Origin: Ectobius pallidus
Taxonomy: Eukaryota > Arthropoda > Insecta > Blattodea > Ectobiidae
DNA: 64,000 bases
Assembly (NCBI GenBank): GCA_964059195.1
Contig: CAXKWD010000008.1
Span: 44,817,502-44,881,501 of the forward strand
Direction: 5' to 3'
The notes beneath the pieces were generated by a model, which made no database searches, was not told the DNA's origin, and was given only the letters and a program-made list of their open reading frames with translations. Positions 1 through 11,343 of the stretch are shown one piece after another; position 1 is the stretch's first letter; each line of letters opens with the position of its first letter. The position numbers were made by a program, and so were the translations under genes.

Positions 1-1797
1 GTATTAAACCTTTCGTGATTAATGGAAGATTCACTGCGAAGAGTTGTATCTCCATGTCCGTTCCTCTTCTTGCAGGAAACGTACTTGTTGCGAAATGTTT
101 TGACCGCTGCATTGGGTCTGTTTCTCTCGAAGCGTTGGCTCTGCTTGTGAAGAGATGCCTTGCTTGAGTTGCTGCGTACTCTAACTGGTTTAGAGTTGCT
201 GTGACGTGAAGTATTCTGATCACTTCGATTGACATCAAAGCATGTGAATTCGTAGGATGTAGAATGAACTTGCTTATTTGTGAAGTGCAACAACTTGCTG
301 TGTGTTGAGTTACACTTGCAATAAGAAGGAAGTGAACACTGTTGTACGTTATGTTCAGAAGAGAAGCAATTAAAGCACAATTTCTTAGAACGTACAAAGT
401 TCCATTGCTGTTGTACAGTTAGCTTGTGAAATTTACTGCATTTGTGTAAAGCATGCTTTTGTTTACACTGTGGACAGACTTGCCGTTGTGAATATTTACT
501 TGTAGCCACAAAAGAATGCATCTGTGGCTCTTCATTAGGCGTGGAGAGGGGATCATTAGGGAGCGAAACCCTATTCATGTCATTATGCAAGAGTTGACTA
601 TGTACTGATTTGCCACAATTGCAAAATGATTCTAAGTTGCACTGGTGTACTTGATGATTCGAGAAGAAGCAGTTGACACACAGGTGCTGAGAGTTGACAA
701 AATTCCATCGTTCGTTGACTGGAAGCTGTCCGAATTCATCACAATGGTACAGCTCGTGATTCTCTTGACAATATGAACAAGACAGGCTGTTTGCACTTGT
801 ATACGACTCTCGCGATTCATGGACAGTGTGTTGATGTGATCGCAGCTCAACCTTTCTTGTAGGTGATTGGCTGGACATGTTGCTAGAAGTCGCTAGAATC
901 TCTAAGGAATGTGCTTTAGATTCTAGGAAAGTTATGAGTTCTTGAAGAGACGTAAAATGCTGTGAGTCGATTTTACTTTCAAACTCCTGGCGTGTGCTGT
1001 CTGTTAGATTATTTAACAGAAGCTGCGTTAAGAGAACGTCATGTAGTGGAACTTCTAAAGATAGAGCTTCTACTGCGTTTATGTAGCTCTGAAATATAAG
1101 GTTTCTAAGTTCTGTTACACTGTCTGCTTTCATTGTTGGTAATGATAACAGTTGTTGAACGTGTGCTGTGGCTATTAATCTGGTATTATTATAGCGAGCA
1201 CACATCAATTTCCATGCTACTGAGAAATTGTCACTGGTGACAGGTAAATTTTGAATTAGCATATGCGCTTGTCTCTTAAGCGCCGCTAAAAGATAATGGT
1301 ATTTTTGAATTGGGTCTAGCGATTCATTGTTTACCACAAGACTGGAAAAGCGTATCGTGGAAATGTTTGAAGTTTGTAACATCTCCAGAAAATAAGGGTA
1401 ATTCTAAAGCAGGAAGAGGTATGACTTTGCTCTGCACATTGCAGGAATGCGAAGTGTGATGTGATGTATCACTGTGATGAGAGCCTAAACTATGTACTGG
1501 CTGCTCGTGTAGAAACAGAAGACCACTTACCTTTGCTTTAAGCACTTCGTAATTGTTTCTCACTTCTTCGTCATACTGCATATGAAATTATATTTCCTCT
1601 TCAGCTTCGATGAGAGCTTCTATTTGAATCTGTATAGCTTTGAACTCATTCCAAAGTTCAATGAGACTTTCGCATTTTACCTTTAGTTGAAACACATCCA
1701 CTTCTTCTTGAATGTTGTCACAGTACTTTTGAATGTAACTGAACATTCGTTTAATAAAATCTCGTTTTCTAAGAAGCGATTTCATCTCTTGTTCCAT
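1..1797 (-). pseudogene. BEL/Pao retrotransposon gag, truncated by window edge
   Basis: Capsid-type polyprotein of a BEL/Pao LTR retrotransposon, read right to left. It starts at the ATG at 1797 (MEQEMKSLL), has a coiled-coil-like N-terminal region, then the family motif LPALELPLFSGD near 1420-1390 (DUF1759-type). One in-frame stop (taa) lies at 1588-1590, and a frameshift near 1330-1345 moves the reading into another frame, which then stays open from about 1340 to base 1, roughly 440 codons. That long part holds four zinc knuckles: CX2CX3HX4C and CX2CX4HX4C pairs near 785-600 and again near 481-290. The pair plus its linker is a tandem duplication of about 100 residues. Protease and pol would lie beyond the left edge. 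Two lesions make this copy inactive. Family assignment is from motif recognition. Confidence 0.85.
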
Positions 1798-3060
1798 GTC
1801 GGATGTAGAATGAAATACTTGTAGATGTTGAATGCTGTAAAAATGATGTCTTCGCTGCTGAAGAATCTTGCTGTTGTAGTTCTGTCTTCGCTGTTGAAGA
1901 ATTTTACTGAGTTCAAACTGCTGCTAGTCACCGCCTGCTGGATGATAGCTTGAAGCACTGCACACTGCAGTCTTTGTGAACTTGTAGACCGGAGTCTCGT
2001 GGTTTCTTGAAGTGTCTGATCACTGCTACTTGATGATAGCCTGGACCATGAATTCAGGGTAGCTGGAATTCTTTTGCTGTCCGACGCGGTTGCTGTATGA
2101 TCTACTGGGCGGACCCGTGAAAATGCTTGGATTCTTAAATCCGTCAAGCACATAGAGCGAAACGGAGAAGAAACCGTACTCGTGTGAAATTATGTAAGAT
2201 TATCCAAATTACATCCTGCCCGGATTCGACCAAATGTATGCAAGAACGGCATATATCCGGACCGAGATGAGTAAATGAAAAGCGATTTTCACTTGGCATG
2301 AAAACAAACAATCTGTGATCTCACACGTAAGGTAATAATATAAATGAATGAAGCACTAAATAATATATGAACTGAAATATGCTTGCAACACTTGCAATAA
2401 CCAATGTACTGAATTGGCGGGAAAGCTGAGCACGTGGATGTAATGTTCTGAATTTACACCAGAGATGATTCTTATATCAAAACACTCGTAAGTATGTCAC
2501 GAATTAATGGAAATACTGTAGAAGAAGTATTCTTGATGCTAAATACACTAAAATAGTTGATTCACTGCGAACGCTTGGTTGCACAATGCTCTCGAACTAT
2601 TACGAGCTTAATAGACTGATCTAGAAAGCTGTGAAGATTGAAAATTGATATAATTATTTGTAGAATAATTATACGAACGCGACAACACTTGTAGCTTGAA
2701 GTATTGTGTACTAAATAGCGATTTAAGAGCAAAAGCACTGCGGCTATTGTCTAAGAAAGGCGTGAAACTGGAGAAGCGATTCACACAACTGGTTCATGTG
2801 AATGCTGGAATCTGACTAACTTGGAATGACGCCGCGTCTATACACGAGGTCACTAAAACTATGCACCTGCCGGATGGATTGCCGGAGAAAAGGCGCTAAG
2901 AATGTATCACTCCGCCACATACAGCTGTATCAGTGCGCGAAATGATATAGCGGATCGTTTAAACAGAAAGACTAACTAGACATGAATAAAATGCTAGCAA
3001 AACCTGTAGCTTGTGAGAACAAATAGTCACTAGAGACAAAACATGGATCCATTATTTTGA
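1798..3060 (-). mobile_element. Leader and probable 5' LTR of the BEL/Pao element
   Basis: Upstream (rightward) of the gag start there is about 1.25 kb without a convincing gene. An open stretch at 1782-2153 gives a serine/threonine-rich translation that overlaps the gag start and looks like leader. Position and orientation suggest 5' LTR plus untranslated leader. I could not find a second LTR for comparison, a clear primer-binding site or the LTR ends, so the extent is inferred. Confidence 0.4.
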
Positions 3061-3089
3061 GCCTGAATTCAAATGCCAAAGCATCTAAT

Positions 3090-3700
3090 GGAAACACCCT
3101 GCAACTTCAGTCAAAAAGAAATTCAAGAGTCAACCCTCCTGAAGAAAAGTGATGCTCACACTTTTCTGGGATTCACAAGGGCCAATACAGGAACATTACT
3201 TGAAGAAGGGCTGAACAATAAACAGTATATGCTACAGGGAGATGTTGATCAATGAGCTGAAGCCTGCAATTTGAACCAAACATCGAGGCCTATTGTCAAA
3301 AGGAGTTGTTTTGTTGCATGACAATGCATGCCCACATATATAGCTGCTCACACTGCTCAAACTCCTGTGAAACTGGGTTTTGAGGTGTTAAAGCATCCTG
3401 CATACAGTCATGATCTCCCCTGGACAGATTTACATCTTTCTGGACCACTTAAAGATGCCTTAAGAGGCCATCATTTCACCACACACGTAGAACTGAAGAA
3501 ATCGGTGCATACGTAGCTTGCTACTCAGCAGAAAAAGTTACTTTTTGAGGACATCAGGAAGCTTGGGCAATGATGGATCAAGTGCATTGAGAAGCAAGGG
3601 CACTATATTGAAAAAATGAGGTAGTTGAAAGTTTCATATTCTTGCAATATATTTAAAAAAAGAGAGTTCGGATACTTATTGACCTACCCTAGTACTGGTC
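3090..3700 (+). pseudogene. Mariner-like transposase, C-terminal fragment
   Basis: The second half of a DD34D-type mariner transposase in several frames. Recognisable pieces are AHTAQTPVKLGFEVLKHPAY, the third-aspartate region (WTDLHLSGPLK, versus the usual PSDFHLFGPLK) and FTTHVELKKSV. Stops and frameshifts interrupt it. The element ends near 3675-3695 with gatacttattgacctaccct, which matches the end of the related copy at 46.7 kb and is probably the 3' inverted terminal repeat. The N-terminal half and 5' repeat are missing, so the fragment is dead. Confidence 0.8.
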
Positions 3701-3724
3701 TCAAGTCTTTTGAGACATTGGAAT

Positions 3725-3830
3725 GGGTAGATATTGTCTGCTCTAGAACCAGCCCTAAAGTAAACAATTAAGTGAGACAGACTTACTTTTTTTACTTTCA
3801 GGTCAGTTCTAGAGCTGACAAAATCTACCC
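3725..3830. repeat. Imperfect inverted repeat (hairpin)
   Basis: Arms 3725-3756 and 3800-3830 pair with a few mismatches (gggtagatattgtc against the complement gggtagattttgtc, and a shared gctctagaac core) around a loop of about 43 bases. It lies just beyond the mariner end. It may be a small inverted-repeat element or its remnant. Confidence 0.6.
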
Positions 3831-3840
3831 AAGACTCTGA

Positions 3841-5639
3841 CCAAAATATATGTGGAGTTTGTAGAATGCTGAAGTGTCTAATTAATATTATACAGTAATT
3901 TGTTTATTTTTGTTATAAAACTGTGATAAACAAGGACTTTTCAAAGTATGTCATTTGAATATACATTGGTAATATATATTATGTACTACAAGGAACAATG
4001 GTAGCTCGAGTCTTCAAACCAGAATACGCCGATGGAAGTAAGTATTTATCCCATGGGGACAGGACCTACGACACCACTACGTCTACCTCCATTCTTTGAC
4101 ATCACTGGTAGATGGCACGATCGAGGGGTTGTTGTCAGCATGCCAATTCCCAGCTCTTCAGCTTATGACGAACTTCTCTGCTTATACAAGAATTCCACTT
4201 TTTAATCGTCCTTTCAGAATTATGTTTGCTAAGTCACCTACTTCCAATGACAATTCCATAGCCTTAAATATTTTTCTAACTAGTTATGTAACTCTTGTTT
4301 ACACTTACTCCTACTCAGTACACCTGTTCTAGGTCACATACCGTCACCTGTATGCCAAAAACACGAATGTGAAAAAATTGAGATTTTGAGTTAAGTGCAT
4401 GCTGGCATCTACTGACATTTATTTTGTTCTGCAAGAACCGCAAATGTTGTATCCTCTTTCCTAAGTAATAGGTAGTTCCATTTTTATGAAAGTGCAAGTT
4501 CTGCTTCATTTGTTATGCCACTATCACAAATGTGACACATTCTGTTTTTGTATTCTGTCCTGTACTTCTCTATTATACCTACTTCACCAATGTGCCAAAT
4601 TCGCAAATTTAGCAAAACAGGCACAACACTTGAAGAAAGATGTATGTGTATGTACCACATTTGTTAATATAGGAGATAAATAAACAAAAAAGGTTTAAAC
4701 ATTCGCGAACACAATGGTAATGAACAATGGAGATCTATGTAACAGAAGTACACGAGTGGCCATGGAGATGTTTATGTTGACACAAGGGGTTGATTTCTCA
4801 TTAATTAGCTTTTATAGTTTAGGTCAAAGGTTACAAAACATTGTAATTTATCACTGGATAAATAGTGTGTATTGTCCTTGGATCCTTTACTCTCTTAAAT
4901 CCTTTTATTACCACATTTATTTGTTTAAAACAATGACAGCGTTTGCAGTCTTGTTTTGGTTTTGATTGAGCAGAGGAAAAAAGAATGTATTTGTCACAGA
5001 CTCTTGAGCAATGATGAAATTATTAATATAGAAATTATAGTACATAATACTGTGGGTTGTATGCATCATTTTACAGATGTTCTTAGTTATACTGAATACC
5101 ATAAATAATATATGAAGACTATCTACAAAGCAAATTATTTTTTAAAATTCATTAACTGTAGTGTTCCTGGTCCTAAATAGTGCCCTTGCCCCCTATTCAA
5201 TGCATTTAGGGTCTGTAAATTTCAAAACTTGTCACCAAAATGTCATAGAAAAATTCCTTGAGATTGAGTTATGGAAAGAAAAGGGGAAAATGTTTGTAGT
5301 AGCCACATCAAGGGCTGCTCACAAAAACCCAGCAGGGTAGCGATTAGAGGATACCAAGAAATAAGCTTGCAAACAACAGTGACAGATAGAAAAATAAATT
5401 ATTCTTCAAATCCGTGCCGAGTTTGTAATGCAAGAGAGGAGGGAGATTGGATACATAATATATACTCTTTTTGCACTGTGACATTTCACAACGAAGAATG
5501 TTTTGAGTGGTGCCATACTTTAAAGAATTATTAGCAGAACTGTTTAATGAATTATAACATTTGTATTTCAGCGTTTAATTTTCTTTATTTTGAATAATTT
5601 ACAACCATTTAAATACAGCAGGAGAATGGCATATTTAGA
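3841..5639. other. No recognisable gene
   Basis: About 1.8 kb of AT-rich DNA. Open stretches here are short and match nothing I recognise. At 4351 the sequence tatgccaaaaacacgaatgt closely resembles the terminal repeat of the small MITE at 9223-9428, so a degraded relative may lie at 4350-4520. Confidence 0.5.
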
Positions 5640-6150
5640 GGACATGTTTCAGTTTCAATTTCAGTTTATTATTAGCTGCAGATTCCTTAAGAATTTCAGC
5701 TTCGTCATTAAATTACAATATACTACAATAAAAAACAATTACAATATAATATAATAAAAATGTTAGATCAATAGTGCTGGTAGTTATAAGTAGTATTTCA
5801 GAATCATCATTTTAACTTACAATATAATACAATAAAAACATTAGATCAATAGTGGTGGTAGCTATAAGTCAGGTAGCTACATGACAATTCAGTATACAAA
5901 ATTAGTCAGGTTAACCATACATTTATCATTAATTCCATTATCATTTTTTTGCAGTTATATGACAATTCTATCTGTTATAGCAACTTATCGTTATTAATTA
6001 TTTCTACAATTCTTCAATATCATACAAGCATTTATTAATAAGAAATTTTTTAAGTTGGCGTTTGAAAGTTGTGCCAGATAGTGATTTTAATGTTGTTGGT
6101 AATTTGTTGTACAGTTTAACTCCTATCACACTGACATCTTTATTTGATAA
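5640..6150 (-). pseudogene. LINE 3' end: last codons of reverse transcriptase ORF plus 3' UTR
   Basis: Read leftward from about 6150, the sequence encodes the typical C-terminal tail of a CR1/Jockey-like LINE ORF2 (KLYNKLPTTLKSLSG, then FKRQLKKFLINKCLYDIEEL and a stop near 6010). The rest, to about 5640, is 3' untranslated sequence. It contains an imperfect tandem duplication of about 80 bp: ttagatcaatagtgctggta near 5763 and ttagatcaatagtggtggta near 5842. No other part of the element remains. Confidence 0.7.
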
Positions 6151-6836
6151 ATTTTTGCCCTCTCTCCCTAGCAAACTTACAAATTATGTTTAATAATGTT
6201 TGCTTAAAAGAAGTTGTTTCCTCTAAATTCCTGGGTATTTGGGTTGACTCCAAGTCATCCTGGAATACACATATCTCCCACCTCGCTGAAAAAGTATGTA
6301 AAATCACTTATGCTTTGAGAATTTTAAGTAGATTCTGTAATATTGAACTGCTCCGTACTCTTTATTTCGGCAATATCAACTCTGTAATTTCCTACGGCAT
6401 CCCTTTCTGGGGAACCTCTCCCAATCTAACTCGGATATTCAAACTCCAGAAGAGGATTATCAAAATTATGATGCATGTTTCCAACCGCACGCATACCAAG
6501 CCTCTTTTCAAAAAATTAAATATTCTTCCTGTCCCTTGCATCTTCATTCTAGAGACTGTCTGCTTCATACATTCAAACAAACCGAAATTTCCAAAGAACT
6601 CCCATCACCATCACCACGACACGCGAGGAATTAATGATTTTCACCTCACATCCCACCGAACCTCCAGAAGTTTAAAATTCATCAATCACACGGGTCTAAT
6701 TCTGTACAATAATCTTCCCCACTCTTTTAAGCACACCAGACTAAAACTTTTCAAAACCAAAGTGAGAAATCTTCTTATGGAGCATGTTTTCTATAGTACT
6801 CAAGATTTCATCTCCGCCAATTTACTGACTCTATAA
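6144..6836 (+). pseudogene. CR1/Jockey-like LINE reverse transcriptase, C-terminal part
   Basis: An open frame of 230 codons whose protein matches the region after the RT palm in CR1/Jockey-type LINEs: KFLGIWVDSKSSWNTHI (the FLG(I/V)xxDxxLxW motif), then YGIPFWGTS and QKRIIKIMM. The YADD active site and everything upstream are absent, so it is a 5'-truncated insertion. The ATG at 6144 is not a biological start. An odd local run of five histidines is encoded at about 6604-6618. The frame ends at 6836 and is followed by a 3' UTR to about 7142. Confidence 0.85.
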
Positions 6837-7114
6837 ATTTATTTTTACTGGATAATAATTTATGGAGTAATTGGAGCTGCGTGATTTCTCCTGATTTCTC
6901 CTCTTTCTCTTTTCCTCTCCATTTCTATAAGTCAAAATTGAATCACAAGTAAAGTTCTAAATGTCAGTGTCTTATTGTACTCTGTATTATTTTGTTCTAA
7001 TGTCTGCATTTTGTATGAGTGTGTACTGTATGTATAGGTATGTTTTGTTTAATATTTTTTTAGTTCTTAAGTATGACGAAGCCTTTGGATTCTTGTAATC
7101 CCTAATGGTGAATA

Positions 7115-7146
<32 letters not shown>

Positions 7147-7160
7147 AAAAAAAAAAAAAA
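6837..7160 (+). repeat. LINE 3' UTR with (ATT)n and poly-A tail
   Basis: After the RT stop, about 280 bases of 3' UTR end in aataaatattattattatta (about 7112-7142) followed by a 17-base A run. This is the tail of the preceding LINE. The next, unrelated LINE fragment starts directly after it. Confidence 0.75.
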
Positions 7161-8125
7161 AATTGGAACCCAAAAGGACAATATACAGTTAAATTGTTTC
7201 GGATTTGCCGATGATCTAGCATTTCTGGCCAATGATATTCAGGAAGCAAAACGACAAATTAAATCTCTGCAAGAAATAGCCCAAAATATTGGTTTAAAAA
7301 TTTCATTTGAAAAAACAGAAATAATGCTAACTCAAATGCCGCTAGCAAACAAAATTGAGGTGGGAGGCCAAGAAATAAAAATTGTAGAAAAATTTAAATA
7401 TTTAGGTGAAATAATCACTTACAACATGAATGAGAGACCAGCATGGCAAAATAGAATAGATAAACTGGTTAGAGCACAGCATGTTTCCAAGAATACATAC
7501 AATAAAAAATGCCTCTCAATAGCAACCAAATTGAAACATTATAAAACAGTGACTCAACCGCAAATCACGTATGCATGTGAAACACTATTCAAAACAACTA
7601 ACACAGTTGTAATAGATAGAGTACTCAAGGTAAAAGGAGAATAGTAAGAACCTGTTTAAACAAAAATTACCAAGTAAATGGAGTCTGGAAACTAGCTTCT
7701 AATGAAACAGTATATAAAGAAATAGAACCAGTGACAAGTACAATGAAAGAAAAACGAATATCATTTTTGGGACATATTTTACGGACACCAGAAAATAGAA
7801 TTAGCAGAAAAATAATAGAAAAATTATGGAAGAGTAAGAGTAAGAAAAATATAAGATGGATTACAGAACTTAAGGAAGATATGGCAGAGCTACACATTAC
7901 AGTAGAGGATTTAATATACAAGACAGACACACTCAAGATATTGAAAGACAAACACACTACACTACAGATGAAAATCAACAAACAGAGAATAGGAAGAGTA
8001 GTTCCAGAAGCAGAAAGAAAATTGCGGTCAGAAAGGATGAAGAAGTACTGGGCTGACAAAAAGAAGAAAAACCTCAACCAGAAATCTGACTAAAGTGGTC
8101 CTATGAAGGTCAAAAAATTAAATTA

Positions 8126-8130
<5 letters not shown>
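7161..8130 (+). pseudogene. RTE-like LINE reverse transcriptase, 3' fragment
   Basis: A 5'-truncated LINE fragment. It begins just before the catalytic box (FADDLAFLAN near 7205-7235) and continues with IGLKISFEKTEIM and KFKYLGEIITYN. The distal part (7731-8093) has RISFLGHILRT and a basic tail ending KKYWADKKKKNLNQKSD. The same layout occurs in the RTE element at 53.7-54.6 kb, so both belong to one broad group. A frameshift near 7640-7730 separates the two halves. It has no endonuclease or N-terminal RT and is dead. Confidence 0.8.

Positions 8131-8199
<69 letters not shown>
8131..8199 (+). repeat. (TTA)n microsatellite, LINE tail
   Basis: About 22 TTA/ATT units directly after the RTE-like fragment, the expected trinucleotide tail of that LINE type. 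Confidence 0.85.
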
Positions 8200-8401
8200 G
8201 ATATTTGTTTGGTATGTATTGTCTTGTGATAGTCTTCTTTATTTCTGGTATTGTATTGATGAATTTCATTATTTTTTATTGGTTGTCTTTCAGTAATAAA
8301 CATAATTACACGATATACATATAATGAGTATATAGTTAGCATATGGTTCAGAATAAATACATCCCTACCTGATTCTCTAGGTGCAAGGTTATATATTATT
8401 C

Positions 8402-9095
8402 TTATACACTTCTTTTGTAGAATAAATAATCTTTGTGTAGCCTATATGTCTTTGCTGCACCACCCCACAGTTCTATGCCATATATTATATGTGGGTATAT
8501 GACTCCATAATATATCAGTTTCAAACATTTTTTGTCAACTATTGATTTAAAGTAAATTAGCAAGTATATTGATTTACTAACAGTATTACACAATTTGTCT
8601 ATGTGCTTAACCCAAGTTAATCTACTATCAACATTGATTCCTAAAAATTTATATTCGTATACTTCTTCAATTTTGGAACTCTCAATCTGAATATCTAGTT
8701 TCTCTTGTAATATTTTGCTTCCCTGAAAAAACTGTATTACTTTTGTTTTACTCACATTACATTTTAGGTTGTTTTGCTTAAAAAAATCTAGTAAATATTC
8801 AACTGCATGTAACAAATTTATTTTTAAACTATTGATATCTTCCCCCCAGCATAATAGTGTGGTGTCGTCAGCATAAGAAATTATTTGTGTTTCGTGTGTT
8901 TGGCACATGTCAATTACATACAGAATGGGACCTAAAACAGTTCCCTGTGGAACTCCATATTTTACTATTTCATATTTTGATTGTACTTTATTAATTAAAT
9001 TATCACGCTTGTAATATATTTGTGTTGATTGTTTTCTTCCTACCAGACAAGTTTTTATAAGATTATTACCTACACCACGTATTCCATATTTATGT
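8402..9095 (-). pseudogene. CR1/Jockey-like LINE reverse transcriptase, middle part
   Basis: Reading leftward from about 9095 a single frame stays open to 8402, about 230 codons. It contains RT motif GVPQGTVLGPILY (near 8950-8910), the catalytic YADDTTLL (about 8870) and FLGINVDSRLTWVKHIDKL (about 8630). It stops inside the thumb region after YGIELWGGAAK. The apparent ATG at 8908 lies within the conserved domain and is not a start. Finger and endonuclease regions are missing, so this is an internal fragment. Confidence 0.85.
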
Positions 9096-9222
9096 ATACT
9101 ATTATGTATACATATTTATGTATACTAAGTGAGGGTGAATGTTCGATCTACAGAATTGACCAGACCACAATAGCAGTTGCTCATGAGTGTGTAAATAAAA
9201 ATGCATTTGTTCAATTTGATGT

Positions 9223-9428
9223 TATGCCAAAACCACGAATGTGACAAAATCAAACTATGGAAAGGGTTGTAATTACATCTAAATGAACATTATGGCATAC
9301 ATACTGTTCTAACTGCTGGTATAACATTTTCCAGTACAAATATTCACTTATTTTTTAATTATGTAATTTCACTTAAGCTCAAAAGTTTTCTCAAAGCTAG
9401 TAAAATGCACATTCATGGTTCTGGCATA
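9223..9428. mobile_element. Small TA-flanked MITE
   Basis: Inverted terminal repeats of about 22 bp (tatgccaaaaccacgaatgt at the left; tatgccagaaccatgaatgt read from the right) bound a 206-bp stretch with no coding content. TA at each outer edge fits a Tc1/mariner-type target site. One arm has a close match at 4351. Confidence 0.65.
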
Positions 9429-9561
9429 TAGATGATGATGATACCATTGAGTTCAGATCCCCCTGAGGTACTGGGTGCCTCTCAAGTTTCTCCAGTAACC
9501 TTTACAATAATAATGTAATATTTCTTCTTGAGTTTTGTCCATTCTGTAGCGATAATCTTAA

Positions 9562-9721
9562 TGATTTATGTATAGCGTAGAGCTTTATCACTGGTACTCA
9601 CTACTAAATTGAGTTGCTGAAGATGGCCGCTCCATGCAGTTGAAAGCGCTCCAACAGGTAACAAAATACCGCAATTTAGTAGTGAGTACCAGTGATAAAG
9701 CTCTACGCTATACATAAATCA
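9562..9721. repeat. Perfect palindrome, two 50-bp arms with 60-bp spacer
   Basis: Positions 9562-9611 and 9672-9721 are exact reverse complements (left arm begins tgatttatgtatagcgtaga). The spacer (9612-9671) is unrelated and contains aagatggccgctccatgcag. Possible foldback element or very young MITE. No target duplication was evident. Confidence 0.9.
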
Positions 9722-11316
9722 GTAATATTTCTATTTAACTTTAAGCCCCATTCATTATTGTCAAATTTCAAGCCTTCTATAATGTTTTAACCTAATGTAG
9801 CAAATTATTAATCAACATATAGATCTTCAACAATGGGAGAGGAACACTTTCTCCTACACCATTTTTATATGGATAAACTCATAATACACAGGCCTAATAC
9901 TCAATTTTATCTAGCAGTTTTAACTCAGAGCCTTGACTCTCAATCAGCACTTCCATATCTCACTATGAATTTAATTAGCCATCCATTTTCATCCTTTCTT
10001 TAATCCTCCCATAAATTTATCCCTATTGGCCTATACTAACTGTAATGACTATAAAAGGAATATGTGTACAAGCAATCACTACTAGCTTATTTTCTACGCT
10101 AGGTATTGTATATGAAGCAGATTTCCATTATTAGGATTTCACTACTGTAGCGACGTCACTGTTTATTTGTTCATGAAAGAGTTAAATTCCTATTGTCTAG
10201 AATAATCTTTAAGCATCGAGGGTATTACATGTTTCTGTATGATGTAATTATTAAGAATTTTCCAGATGTTTCCAAGCATGCGCACTCCATTTTGGCTATT
10301 GGCTGTGGCTTGGAGCCCGCATGACAAAAAACCGCTTGGCTCTTGGCAGCTGATTCTTGTACGTGTGGATGGTTGAATGTGGAATTACACATTGGTAGTC
10401 AAGCATGAAGGCAAGATATCATTTCCGAGTTTCTTCTATTTTGTTCTACAGTTCAGGTGAAGTTTAAATATTATTACTTTGCTTGAGTATTAGTGGATGG
10501 CACACACAGACATGCATTTGTTTGTGTTTGTCCGGAAACTATACTAAGGTGGTTAATACCACCTGAGTATAGTTTAAGTTTCGCCTCACTGTAGAAGTTT
10601 AGGCTTTCCATTTGTCTTTTCATATTGCAAACTTCTAAAGTAATAGAGTCTGATTATAGTTCCGGTTAGTGTTCAGTTAGTTAGTTTCCAAGATTTTCTA
10701 CAGTAGTGTCATTTCTTCAAGCAGCAAGTAGTTTTGTGTACTGGCCCAGGGCGAGTAAATGGGGAAACCAGATGTGTATGGGAAATGTAAATATAGGGTG
10801 AATAGGGTTTTGTAAATACAGCGTGAGTGTGATTTTTAAAATTCAGAGGCTACTTCATTTGTATTGTGTAGCCATCTTTTAGGGTTTCTTTTTTTACTGT
10901 AAATAATGCACATTGAATCATTCACTGAAGAGCTTTTTCTAGTTTAAAATGATGTAATGACCACTAGAATTGTAAATAAGGTACCGGTACATCAAGTTTC
11001 ATAATAGGTAAATCTCACAATTTCTTATGATATTTTAATTAAATTTAGAAGGCAAATATTTTAATAGAAATAATTTAGCCAAGAGTATTATATTTATATT
11101 TATTCACATTTGAAATTATAAGGTGAAAACTAAAAGTGACTTGTTCTTAATGTATAAAAATGACCTGGAGTCTTTACCAATTAACACCTTCGATGGTGAT
11201 GGCAACTCGCCTATACATCACCTATAAAGTCGTGGTAGTTGCTGCACTCAAGTAATGAATCAGAGTTTGATTAAGAAATAACTTTCAGTCATATTTTCCA
11301 CGTTTTTAGGTCATAA
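9722..11316. other. No recognisable gene; one short hairpin
   Basis: About 1.6 kb without coding signal. A compact hairpin lies at 10536-10575: aaactatactaaggtggt, four-base loop, then accacctgagtatagttt, with one mismatch. Confidence 0.5.
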
Positions 11317-11343
11317 ATATTTGAAACCTGTTGTTGTTGTTGG

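Noticed and set aside
2190..2240. tggtcgaatccgggcagg (minus) as primer-binding site of the left BEL element
   Set aside because: It begins TGG, but the complement does not match any tRNA 3' end I know in the right register.
4096..4965. Several 60-83-codon open stretches as a small gene cluster
   Set aside because: No start context, splice signals or recognisable protein; lengths are ordinary for AT-rich noncoding DNA.
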